From the NCBI GenBank assembly GCA_946800325.1, contig OX326960.1, forward strand, positions 50,401,355 to 50,465,354: a DNA stretch of 64,000 nucleotides. The letters are read 5' to 3'. This DNA is from Luzula sylvatica. Taxonomy: Eukaryota; Streptophyta; Magnoliopsida; Poales; Juncaceae. Shown here piece after piece: positions 1-10,346 of this stretch. Under the pieces are notes generated by a model. That model was not told where the DNA came from, made no database searches, and saw only the letters and a program-made list of their open reading frames with translations. The translations under genes and the position numbers were made by a program. Position 1 is the first letter of the stretch; every line of letters starts with the position of its first letter.

Positions 1-1106
1 TTTGAGGAAACTGGCAGTATCGAGTCCGTTCTGGACGAACTGGTCGGGTTTTCGAGAAAAAAAAAAAATTTTTTTTTTTTTTAGTTCGTTCGGAACGGAC
101 TTGGAGTTCGTTCGGAACGAACTTAGCTTGAAAATTTGAAATTTTTGTGTCGTTTGTGCGTTCGAACGAACCTAGGGTTGCGTTCGAACGAACAAGGTTC
201 TGGACAGCCAAATTTTGGTTTCTTTCTGTCAGAAATGCCCAATAATTTTAAAATTTCCAATTTATAAATTCGATACGGTATAACATATAGCCTAAAACGG
301 GTATGATTGTCTGTGAATGCTTGTATGTGTGTTGTGTGGGGGCCGGTGAGCTTTCCAAATTGTATTTTATTTAATTATGTGGGGACCGGTGAGTCTTCCA
401 AAGTTGTAATAAAATAAAATAGGTTTAGTTTTGAAGAAGGACCTTCAAGGCAAGACGACACGACACGAAGATTGGATCTTCACATGAAGCAAGGAATCAT
501 CTTGGATTTTAGGGTTGGGAATTTTAGGGTTTTATGATTGCTCATAAAACTAAAAGGCCTATATGCTATACCATAATTTTATTTGTTATTGTGAATGAAT
601 AAAATAAATGATTTTTATAAAAAAGTAAAATCCTCCCACGTAATTATCAAGAAAGGCATGCATGCATTGATTAGGAATTGACGTGTTGCATGGCCATAGT
701 CTGGCATGTCAATTTGCTGATTGAATGATACTCCATTTGTGGTTTGGACTTGACCAATTCACTAGCTAGGCTAGGGTTTGGGGCAAGGAGTGAGGTACAC
801 ACACTCTGGTTTTGAGTTGGACTCAATACCAGACCTCACGATTAAAACAAGAATCGTCTTAGAGATGATTGGACACAATCCTACCCGACGTGACGTATTT
901 TCTGAGTGGTTGGTCATAGTCACCTTAGAAATACGTTAAATAGGGATCTTGTTCATTATGAGATTTAAGGTATCAAATCTCCGTTTCAATAGTGGGGGCT
1001 ATTTGAAATGATAAAATAATGGGTATTTCAAGTTGTTTAAAATGAATTTTAATATATGAAAGACCACGTTATTGAATTACATTATTTTTCAAAAATTGTA
1101 GAATTC

Positions 1107-3105
1107 ATGGCTTTACCAAGTAACAACCGCTTTAGTTTGCGTTCCATTTTGGAAAAGGAACGAATGAACGGAAAAAACTTTCTCGACTGGCAGAGGAATC
1201 TGGGATTCCTCTGCCAGTAACAACCGCTTTACCAAGTAACAACCGCTTTAGTTTGCGTTCCATTTTGGAAAAGGAACGAATGAACGGAAAAAACTTTCTC
1301 GACTGGCAGAGGAATCTGGGATTCGTTCTGAAACAGGAAGGAAAGGCACATGTCTTGGAGACGCCTCTCCCTCCTGTGCCAGGGGATAAAGCAACTGAGG
1401 ATGATGTATTCGAACATACGACCATGTTGGACGATTCGAATGACTCCTGTTGGCTACTATGACTCCTGAATATCAAATCCAATGTGAGAAACAGGATGCA
1501 TACGAGATTATGAAACAACTCAGGGAGATGTTTCAGGTTCAAGCAAGGGTGGAGAAGTATCAAGCTCTTGGCAATGCAACGCAATGCAAGATGCAAGAGG
1601 ATACGCCCGTTAGCTCGCACCTTCTCAAGATGAAAGGATATTTCGATCATCTTGAGAGGCTTGACATGAAATTCGAGGTGGAGTTACAAACTGATTTGAT
1701 CATGTTGTCACTACCACCGTGTTTCGATTCGTTCATTTCGCATTTCCACATGTTAGACATGCAAAGGACTATTCCTCAATTTTTTGCAATGCTGAGAACA
1801 TACGAAAATGATATGAAACCACATTACAAGAAGTCTAGGACTTCGGAGGTATTGGTGGTTGAAGGGAAGAGTCCAAGCAATGGGAACAAAAACAAGAAGG
1901 CAAAGGGCAACAAGGTTGCGCCTAAGCCTATGAGCAAGGATGACAAGAAGTGTTTCCATTGCCTCGAGGAGGGGCATTGGAAGTGTGATTGCGAGATCTT
2001 CCTGAGGGAGAGCAAGCAAAAGACCGCTTCCTTGGACACACCGGGATCAGGTATTTTCGTTATCGAATCTTATTTCTTTACTTCATCATCATGGGTGTTG
2101 GACACTGGATGTGGGACTCATATTTGTAATAATATGCAGGGCCTAAGAAGTAGAAGATCTTTGATTCGTGGCAAAATTAATTTACGCGTCGGGAATGAAG
2201 CTCGAGTAGCAGCATTAGCCGAAGGGACGTATGATTTAAATTTGCCAAATGGACTTATATTAGTTTTGAACAATTGTTGTTATGTACCTACTTTGAGTGG
2301 GAGTTTTATTTCTATTTCGAGACTTGTTGCGAATGGATATGAATTAGTTATTGGTACTAATGATTGTTTTATTTGCAAGAATGACATTTTTTTTAGTAAT
2401 GTTCTAGTTGAAAATGGTCTATATGTCTTGGATTTAGAAAATAACGACAATAATCAGTCCATTTATAACATGAATACTAAACGTTTAAATACTCAAACTA
2501 ATGAAACATACTCATGGCATTGTCGTCTCGGACACATAAACGAGAAACGCATTGCTAGACTCCAAAAGGATGGAGTGCTAGATTCTTTTGACTTAGAGTC
2601 AATAGAAAATTACGAATCTTGTTTGATGGATAAGATGACAAAGACACCTTTCTCCAAGAAAGGAGAAAGATCGAAAGATGTGTTGGCCCTCATACATTCA
2701 GATGTATGTGGACCGATGAGTGTCGAGGCTAGAAATGAGTATCGCTACTTTGTGACTTTTACTGACGATTATAGTAGATATGATTATATATACTTAATGC
2801 GTCACAAAAGTGAAACTTTTGAGAAATTCAAAGAGTTTCAACACGAAGTAGAACTTCAACTGGGCAAGAAAGTAAAAGCCATTCGATCGGATCGAGGTGG
2901 TGAATACTTGAGCTATGAGTTTGAGGACTATCTTCGACATTGTGGTATAGTATCACAATGGACTCCACCCGATACACCCCAATGGAATGGAGTGTCTGAG
3001 AGGAGGAATCGGACCTTGTTAGACATGGTTCGATCGATGATGAGTCGAACGGATTTGCCAAAGTCATTTTGGGGTTTAGCACCTCAAACAACTGCTCTTT
3101 ACTGA
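1107..3105 (+). pseudogene. copia gag-protease-integrase, broken
   Basis: Translation would start at ATG 1107, but an internal duplication stops that frame near 1220. Gag resumes at about 1253 and shifts frame near 1450. The frame 1450-3105 is then open for about 551 codons. It holds the gag body, a CCHC zinc knuckle (CFHCLEEGHWKCDC, 1951-1992), the protease motif WVLDTGCGTHIC (about 2092-2130), the GAG-pre-integrase motif SWHCRLGHINEKR (about 2512-2550) and the integrase core. The three catalytic acidic residues are visible: D in HSDVCGP (about 2695), D in RSDRGGEY (about 2887) and E in VSERRNRTL (about 2995). A stop at 3103-3105 ends it within the integrase C-terminal part. The product would make virus-like particles, process the polyprotein and integrate the cDNA. 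Family call sure, function lost. Confidence 0.9.
1112..1327 (+). repeat. 116-bp-offset tandem duplication with a hairpin at the junction
   Basis: About 97 bp of the gag start (from TTTACCAAGTAACAACCGC at 1112) recurs at 1228. At the junction a perfect inverted repeat reads ACTGGCAGAGGAATC (1186-1200), spacer TGG, then its reverse complement (1204-1218). The duplication breaks the gag frame. Confidence 0.9.
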
Positions 3106-3461
3106 ATAGAGTTCCGTCCAAATCGTTTTGAAAAGACAACATATGAATTATGGCATGGCATGGTACCATTATTGTCTTATCTTAAGATTTGGGGCTGCGA
3201 GACACACGCCAAACTCGAGCCAAGATCTAACAAATGTTTATTTGTGGGGTATCCCGAGGATACTAATTTTACTTGCCTAGCGAAAACAAGGTTTTCGTGG
3301 TTTGACGAGAATACTTCTTAGAGAAGGAATTCTTAGATCATCAAGCCAGTGGGAGTAAAAATTGATCTCGAAGAAATTCGAGAACCACACAGTGAACAAA
3401 TTAGTATGGAACAAAATTCTAAGTTATCATTGGATGGTAGACAAGTGGTTATGTCTTCACG

Positions 3462-3867
3462 CTCCATTGGGGAGCTATTGTTTGGAAAAGATCCAAACTG
3501 AAGACGGTGGCTAATTCTACGATTGAAGCGGAATACATCGCGGCTTGCGAAGCCGCAAAGGAGACTGTCTAGCTACGACAGTTAGTGATGGCACTTGGCA
3601 TTATGCCAAGCATCTCGGGTCTCATGGATGTATATTGTGACAATAACGGAGCAATAGTACAATCCAAGGAACCGCGAGCGCATCACAGGTCCAAATATGT
3701 AATCCTGCGTACCACTTGATTCGTGAGATTACGAAGAGAGGTGACGTGAAAATAATAAAGATACATACTGATGATAACGTGGCCGATCCATTTACGAAGC
3801 CACTATCACGTGCCAAGCATGAGCAGCATGCTATGGCGATAGGATTGGGATATCTATCGCAGTGTTA
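3462..3867 (+). pseudogene. copia RNase H remnant fused to integrase tail
   Basis: Reading from about 3459 gives HWGAIVWKRSKLKTVANST, then IEAEYIAACEAAKETV, a stop, LRQLVMALGIMPSISGLMDV and YCDNNGAIVQSKEPRAHHRS. This is the C-terminal half of copia RNase H, including the EAEY and CDN motifs. The usual ADPFTKPL ending is present near 3781-3805. Directly upstream (3330-3450) is the linker after integrase (IDLEEIREPHSEQ). The reverse transcriptase, including YVDD, and the first half of RNase H are therefore deleted between about 3450 and 3460. At least two in-frame stops are present. Confidence 0.85.
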
Positions 3868-5154
3868 GATTGGGTGTTTTATTTATGTTTCTTATTGCAT
3901 AAGGGGATTAGATCTGCCTAGTGCAAGTGGGAGAACATTTATTATGTCCTAGGTGTGTTATTGGGATTGTATTTGTTTATGAGACAGATATTTATATTAT
4001 TATTCATCATATGACCTAAACCTTCATATTTCAAAAAATTTAAATAACAAGAAAGTGTGTGAGAGGTTATTCGATTATAATAATCGGATAGACCTTGAAT
4101 TTTATTCTAGTTTAGTGCATCGAGTCAGTTGAGAATAATATGTTGCATGGCCATAGTCTGGCATATTGATTCGTCAATTGAATGATAGTAAAACCACTAA
4201 ACAGAATGAATATAATTCTAAAACGTCCCTCGTGTATAAAGTTGTTCATAGGTTTGAACCAGGTATTCCATTCACTGAATGGAGACTTTTACATACACTG
4301 GCATATTCGTAGATGAGATGATCAGGTTTTACTGATCTGGGACGGTAGCGTCGATTCTAGAATATGGATATACGTGGCGTCCTATATTGGACTGACCACT
4401 ATATGAGTTTGTGACATGGTCAGAGTCATTGGAGACGAACTCATATCCAGATAGTGCGTTTTGGTTCTTCATACTTGAGTGGTCTCATGGATACCTAGTA
4501 TGTGAAAAGGCAATGCTTTGATATAATTAACCCTACGCGTAACTGTGTAGCAGTGATTACTATTGGGTATTGTTTTTAGCATAGGCAAAGGATGTGAGAT
4601 TACAAGATAGGAATTGTTCCTTTCTAACCTTGAAAAAGGATAGAGGGAGATATCTCTCGGGCCCCTCGATTGAATTGAGATTGATGAAATGCTTGGCCAA
4701 GCTCGATGGAACTCATGGAGTTCGCATTGTAATTATCAATCTAATTCCTATCGGGAAAGAGTATATCTGATCAAAAAGAATAGAGGATGACTTGAAGTCT
4801 TAGGCTTCACCGTGACTCTTTTGATCGGAAGATATCGCGAACAAGAGGACTAGTAACACTTATCTGAGTTAGGCATGAAGATGTACTGCATCTTCATAAA
4901 GGTGTTCTCCACCTTTTTCGTGCTAATTCTGGGTAGGTATTAACGGCAGTCTAGTGCTCGCAATACCTTGTGGATTGCTGCCATATCCACTGCCAGTCTT
5001 AGACGAACCTACAAGGTCACACCAAGATTTCGTAACATATCGGATTCTCAAGATAATGCTCACCAATACGTTTGTTGGACAAACAAAATGGAATCACGTG
5101 AGATTAGATCTTACGACATATGTTGGACATATGGCCAAGTTGATTAAGTCTTAA
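3868..5154 (+). other. 3' non-coding region of copia element A
   Basis: No coding signal. It aligns by eye in scattered blocks with the equivalent part of element D (62150-63270), for example the runs around AATGCTTTGATAT, GGGTATTGT, AAGATAGGAATTGTT and GAGATATCTCT. It ends in a purine tract (AAGAGGGAG, near 5157-5165) just before the LTR. Confidence 0.6.
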
Positions 5155-5168
5155 TCCAAGAGGGAGTT

Positions 5169-5794
5169 TGAAAGAAATATGGCTTAAGAATTAACTTGGA
5201 AGAATTTATATGTATAGGCAAATCTGCAGTCAGAACTGAGTTCGTTCGAACGGATTTTTTTTTGTGCGTTCGGAACGAACTAATTCGTGATAATCAGAGC
5301 TGCTGAGTCCATTAGAACGGACTGAGTCCGTTCGGAACGAACTGAATCAGTTCGGAACGGACTCAGCAGTCTGTTTCCTATATATATGAAATTCTGATTT
5401 CGTTTTAGGTTAAGCCTTTTTCAGAAAAAATTAGGTTTAGCCGCCGTCGTTTTTCCTCTTTCTTCCACAGAAACTCTAGATTAGATCTAGTGAGATTGAG
5501 AGGGAGATTGAAGCAAAGATCTTGAGAGATTCAATCGTGACGTCGACTAGAACGGCGTTGGCGATTTCCGATCGGTCGAAATCAAGGTGGACACGAGTAG
5601 AGGGACTGCACGAGCATTCCTTGGAGAAGGTTCACGGATTTGGAGAAGTAATCGACACGTACTAACTTGTACGAGGTAATTCTCCGAAACTCTTCCTTTT
5701 TGGATGGTTTTAGGGCGTGATCCCGGTAGAATTAGGTTACGCATGCGAAACTAATTCCGTTGCACACTTTGATAAACGTGTGCGTAACCCTACA
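5169..5794 (+). repeat. 3' LTR of copia element A
   Basis: It starts TGAAAGAAATATGG after the purine tract and ends CCCTACA, so the termini are TG..CA. It holds repeated palindromes of the GTTCGTTCGGAACGAAC type (5238-5365) and a segment like TCAAGGTGGACACGAGTAGAGG that recurs in the LTR of element D (near 56462), so the two families are related. The host integrase sequence resumes at 5795. Confidence 0.75.
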
Positions 5795-5827
5795 TTTATA
5801 ACCTTTATAATTGGCACTACAACATAA

Positions 5828-6160
5828 TTGTTTTTTAGGGTCGGGCCGCCCCTAAATTTGTGTTGTTATTGGGTCTGCCCGCCCCAATAACACATTAGGG
5901 TCGGTAAAATCAGGATCGGCCCGCCCCAATAAGTTCAAAAATTTGTAACAGCCCGCCCCAAAATCTTTCCACCGACCCTAAATAACTATTGGGACAGTAT
6001 TTTTTTGGGTCCGCCCGCCCCAAACGTTTGTAACAGCCCGTCCCTACAACTCGTACCGACCCTACAGTATTTTGTAGCCGCCCGCCCCAATAACTTCCCG
6101 ACCCAACAACTATTCTAACAGCCCGCCCCAAACACTCACCGACCCAAAACCTGACGCGAT
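5828..6160. repeat. left subterminal repeats of the CACTA element
   Basis: Around ten copies of a unit close to GGTC(G/T)GCCCGCCCCAATAA, some as AACAGCCCGCCCC. GC content is much higher than in the interior. Confidence 0.85.
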
Positions 6161-8825
6161 ACTGATTTGTCCCCCACTTCTATCTTTTTCCTTCTTTCAT
6201 TTTCCCTCGCCAGCTCTTTCTTTCTTTCTGCTCTCTCTCCGAATTCTCCTTCTCGGCTAGGGTTAAGCCGAGAAGTCCACTCTATCTGCCTTCCTCTCTC
6301 GTGCTCTCTCTCTCAACTCCTCCCACTCAGAAGAGGCATGAAGATGGGACGAAGATGGGACGACCGAGGTCGAACTTCCTCCTCTCTCGATTATCTTCTT
6401 ACAGGTATTGAACAAGTATTTTGCTTCCGATTGCTTATTTTGCGCGATCTTTAAGTACTGAGGTTTTATTTCGAGTTGCCTTCCTTATATGTGATCTTTT
6501 AGGGTTTTGATTTGTGTTTTTGTTGTGTAGTTTTGCTAGATAGAAGGAGGGTTCTTCCGATAAGGAAGTGATGGCCGGTCCTAGGTCGAACTTCCCTTTG
6601 CGGCTACAGCAGATGTTAACTGGTGGACGATACGTCACTCCTGCCCTCAGGCTTGAAGCCGACCCTGTAAGCTTGAATGAATCCTTACTTCTGTATCCCT
6701 CTTTTCCTATTAATTTTACTCTACCATTTCGTCGAACACCTTGTGTGCAGACTTTTTTTGTTTGTTTCTCTCAAGTTTTGTTAATTTCTGTTTGTTTCAC
6801 TGTATTTTCCGTTTTGAACTCACCAATTTGGTGCTTTACTGTTTTTTTACAGTTAATTTACCCATTAATTTACTGTTTTTTTGTTGTTAATTTCCAGTTA
6901 AAATCCAATTTGGTACTCAAAATATTAATTTCATGAGTTTAGAGGATTTTTTTTCTATTTAAATTTCTGTTTTTTGGTTTTATTTTAGGGTTTGTTTTCT
7001 TGATTTCTTTACTTACTGTTTTTTCCTTTTCAAGTATTTTGTTTCTATTTTTTTTACTGTCAAATCGTATTTTTTTCTTTTTTTATTTCTGATTTTATTT
7101 TAGGGTTTCTTTTTTACAAATATATTTTTTTACTTGTTTTTTTTGGTTCTTTTTTACTGTTTTTTTCATTCTAAGCTTCGAGTTAACTTTGAGATTTATT
7201 ATTTTTTTAATACTATTATTATTTCAGATTTTGTTTCTTTTCAAATATTTTTTTAATACTATTATTATTTCTGGTTTTATTACTTACTGTTTATATTATT
7301 AATTTTGCGAGAAATTTGCAAAACCAGGAGTGTCGCAAGAGGAGAAATCGTGTGCCGCAAGAGCTGAGCCGGCCAGAGGATGTAGGAAGAAGATGATTCA
7401 AGTGCACCGCCTTGGTTCTCTTGCTTTTCGATGGCAAAACATCTTGGCACCACTTCGAAGGACATGATGGTAATTTGTATTTTATTTATTAGATATTTTA
7501 TATCTCCATTAATGTTGGTAAATTTTCTGTAATTTTTTATTTTAAAATTTGTTCCAAGTGATAAATATGATATCTAGATAAAGAAGTGAGAAAGTATTTT
7601 TAACTATTTTTTTTTAATTGTTTTTATATTTCTTTTACTGGTTTTTATGAAAACAATTTAGGGTTTATTTAAGGTTAATTACTGTTAATTAGGGTTTATT
7701 TAGGGTTAATTACTTATTAGTAAATTAATTAATTTTGTTTTGTTCAGGGGCAAGAATGGAGTTGTGGTGAGAATTGTCGAAGAACGAGAATCTACTTGGC
7801 GAGAATGGAGAAAGTCGAGAATGGAGGAAGAACGAGAATCTGTTTGGCGGGAATGGAAGAACGTTCTTCGAATTCTACAGGAAACAAGTTAGTTTTCAGT
7901 TAAATTATTAGGATAGGTTTACTGCGATTTAAATTATTAATTTAGAGGTTAATTTAGAGGTTAAATTTTTTTTTTCAAATCAGCAGGAAGCGGTTTATGT
8001 GGTGAGATGATTTCACGCGAGACGTTGGGAAGCTAGACGAGCCGAGGAGAGGAGAGGAGAGACGTTAGTTTTTCGAAAAATTTCTTTTGGACTAAGGTTA
8101 ATCTTCTAATTTATTTTTTTCTCCATTATCATAATCAGTCTTTAATGTTTTTTCTCCATTATCATAATCAGTCTTTAATGCTTGAAATATTTTTTTAGGG
8201 TTTTAATTAAGTATCTCTTCACAGATTTTTTGTTAAATACTTCTATTAATTTATTTTGAAATTATAGTACTAATCATTTTTATATAACATTTTACAAAAT
8301 CGTTTTTCAGTTTTCTGAAAAAAATTTCTTTTTGAAATTATTACCTAATGATAAATATGATGTTTTTATATTTCGAATGATTAATGTAATATTTTGGGTT
8401 TTAGAATGGTAAAAATGTAAATTCTTCTTTATTAATTGTTTGTGTTTTATTTTAGGAATAGATGGGTTAATTGAAAGATGATGAGGATGGTGGTAATTTA
8501 TAATTTGTAATTTCATTTTGTATTTGTAATTCGTATCGTCGGAAAATATATGTAATTTGTTATTGATATATTTTTTTTGGAAAATATATGTAATTTGTTA
8601 TGGATATACTTTTTGCTACTGATGGGTTAATATGCTTTTTGCTATTGATGCGTGTTTGTAATTTGTAATTTGATTTTGTATTTGTAATTTGTATCGTCGG
8701 AAAGTATATGTTTGTGTATTTTGTATTATCGAGAAATATATGTTTGTGTATTTTGTATCATGGATTTAAAAAAAAAAAAATATATATATATATATATATA
8801 TCGAAATTAAAAAAATATTAATAAA
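6161..8825 (+). other. interior of the CACTA element, T-rich, possible short exons
   Basis: No long reading frame. Short GC-richer islands end or start at splice-like sites: 6340-6400 (CTTACAG/GTATTG), 6570-6670 (CCTGTAAGC) and 7318-7470. They are separated by T-rich stretches with repeated TTTTAGGG. This could be a non-coding spliced transcript or captured exons. No protein is recognisable. Confidence 0.35.
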
Positions 8826-8829
8826 TACT

Positions 8830-9070
8830 ATTAGGGTCGGCCAGCCCCATTAGCTGACGCGTCAGTACTGACAGTACTATTTATGTTGTGAATTGACTGA
8901 TGGTTATAGGGTCGGCCCGCCCCATTAAATACCGCCCAAAAAACGTTATAGGGTCGGCCCGCCCCAGACAGGAACGCAGCTTTTAGGGACACCCATTTAG
9001 GGTCGCCTCACCGACCCAATAACCTATAGGGACGGTTTTGAGGTCTTGTTGGGTCAGTTTTGGCTGCCCC
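8830..9070. repeat. right subterminal repeats of the CACTA element
   Basis: At least five GGGTCGGCC(A/C)GCCCC units in direct and inverted orientation, mirroring the left side. Confidence 0.8.
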
Positions 9071-9096
9071 AATAGTCCATATGTGTTGTAGTGTGG

Positions 9097-9177
9097 GAGC
9101 ATAACCCAAAAGAACACAAGGATTGGATTTAAATTGAAGTTTATTCGTGTTGTAGGCACGCAGATGAGGGTTGCAGA
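9097..9177 (-). pseudogene. copia integrase C-terminal fragment, target of two insertions
   Basis: The minus strand reads NPHLRAYNTNKLQFKSNPCV then LLGYAP. This is the hinge of copia integrase (family pattern LRPYN..KLQFRS.PCVFLGY). The frame continues, after removal of the CACTA element, into 5795-5814 as NYKGYK, and is then cut by the LTR end of element A. It lies downstream, in minus-strand order, of the RT/RNase H remnant at 10347-11544, so it is not in normal element order: rearranged or from a different copy. Confidence 0.75.
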
Positions 9178-9607
9178 TGAAGGAAATACAGTTTCGGATC
9201 AACCGTAAAAGTGTACACAAGGATGAACGAATGTAAGCGTACATTTGTGGAAATAACTTTCAGTAGGAAAATCCAATTTGAATGGTTCAAATTGGATTAT
9301 ATAGATAATAAGATTATCTATAACCTTCATGTAGAAATATATTTCATATGAACGAAGTATCAGTGTCGTTTCAATGACATACCGAAAGGGTGCAACAGTA
9401 TGACATACAGTTAGTAAAACTGTCGTAACTTTTGCATACGCACTCGAATTAGGCCAGAACAAATTGGGTTGGGTATATAATAAGATTATCTACAACTTTC
9501 GTGTAGGTTGATTTTCTGTCAGAAGAATTTACCAATTTCGTATGGACATAATACTGAACAGGTTCATGCAGTTTTCTGTGTGAGAGGGTGTATACTATAT
9601 ATACATG
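9178..9607 (+). repeat. LTR fragment of the element C/D copia family
   Basis: It begins TGAAGGAAATACAG exactly like the LTR of element D and follows it through two copies of the AGATAATAAGATTATCT hairpin module. It breaks off at the ATATACATGCC equivalent of 56218 and has about 10% visible differences from element D. Confidence 0.85.
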
Positions 9608-9738
9608 CCAGTGAATTTGGAGTAAGTATCTGCAGGAGAAATGGGGAGGAAACATGTTTAGCATTCTTCATATTTGCTCGAAGAAGTAGTTGAGCAACGT
9701 AGTGAGATTGAGTTAAAAGTAACCCCTGAGAAGTAGAT
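9606..9738 (-). pseudogene. duplicated 133-bp piece of copia reverse transcriptase
   Basis: From GCCAGTGAATTTGGAG to CCCTGAGAAGTAGAT it is almost identical to 10748-10880, inside the minus-strand RT remnant; I see one difference. Just after it, GATAAGTGGCTCCAATATTA occurs twice (9737-9788). Confidence 0.9.
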
Positions 9739-9812
9739 AAGTGGCTCCAATATTAGAGGCGAGATAAGTGGCTCCAATATTATCGCAATAAGGTGTTGGT
9801 GTGGTTTGAGAG
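9739..9812. other. unassigned filler with a short direct repeat
   Basis: It holds two copies of a 20-bp unit. The plus-strand frame VLVWFER runs up to the MITE and continues on its other side as VDEACVEHIEAREIQKWRE (10315-10372). This may be a small gene fragment, or chance. Confidence 0.4.
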
Positions 9813-10306
9813 TAGGGGTGGGCAAATGGTTTGGTTTATTTGGGAACCGAACCGAACCGATCGAATTCGGTTTATTCGGTTCGGTTTTTCGGTTTATTTG
9901 GTTCGGTTCGGTTCAAAAATTGATATCGTTCGGTTTATTCGGTTCGGTTCGGTTTTGGTATTTCCAGAACCGATTAAACCGAACCGACCGATTAACACTA
10001 TTTTTTACTTTTTTATTATGTTCATTTAAAAAAAATTAAAATTTAATACTGTAAAATTAAAAATAACGATAAATATATTTTGTATAATCTGTTTTTATAT
10101 TTTTTTACTAAATACCACTTGAATTTTAACATTATAAAACTTCTAATTCGGTTCAACCGAGTAAACCGAATAAGAAATTCGGTTTATTCGGTTTGGTTTT
10201 AAATCGGTTCAAATTTTATTCGGTTCGGTTCGGTTTGAATCTAGTCCGGTTCGGTTTAATTCGGTTTGTTCTTATTCGGTTCGGTTCAACCGAATGCCCA
10301 CCCCTA
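9813..10306. mobile_element. hAT-type MITE, 494 bp
   Basis: The terminal inverted repeats are TAGGGGTGGGCA and TGCCCACCCCTA. The flanking 8-bp duplication TTTGAGAG (9805-9812 and 10307-10314) is exact. The interior is built from TTCGGTTCGGTT repeats in both orientations around a short AT core, with no coding frame. Confidence 0.95.
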
Positions 10307-10346
10307 TTTGAGAGGGTAGATGAAGCTTGTGTAGAACATATTGAAG

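Larger units (their letters stand above)
1..5794 (+). mobile_element. Ty1/copia LTR retrotransposon A, 5' LTR outside window
   Basis: The element reads leader (1-1106), gag, protease, integrase, a short RNase H remnant, a long 3' non-coding part (3868-5154), a purine tract and the 3' LTR. The order integrase before RNase H with a CCHC gag and a DTG protease is that of Ty1/copia. The leader and the 3' non-coding region share the string TTGCATGGCCATAGTCTGGCAT (in two pieces, near 685-710 and 4143-4166). The leader and the 3' LTR both carry GTTCG..CGAAC palindromes. The reverse transcriptase is missing, so the copy cannot be autonomous. The 5' LTR and target duplication lie left of the window. 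The downstream 5 bp TTTAT (5795-5799) should recur upstream. Confidence 0.88.
5815..9093. mobile_element. CACTA (En/Spm) transposon, non-coding, 3279 bp
   Basis: The left end is CACTACAACATA and the right end TGTTGTAGTG. The 3 bp direct repeats TGG flank it (5812-5814 and 9094-9096), as expected for CACTA. Subterminal regions of about 250-350 bp are packed with GGGTCGGCCCGCCCC-type units in both orientations, which in this superfamily serve as transposase binding sites. The 2.6 kb interior is T-rich and has no transposase frame, so the copy is non-autonomous. Removing it joins the host integrase frame exactly (GYAP|NYKGYK). Confidence 0.9.

Noticed and set aside
5815..9093. A short protein-coding gene in 6167-6936
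   Set aside because: Small frames only, in CACTA subterminal or T-rich sequence, with no recognisable protein.
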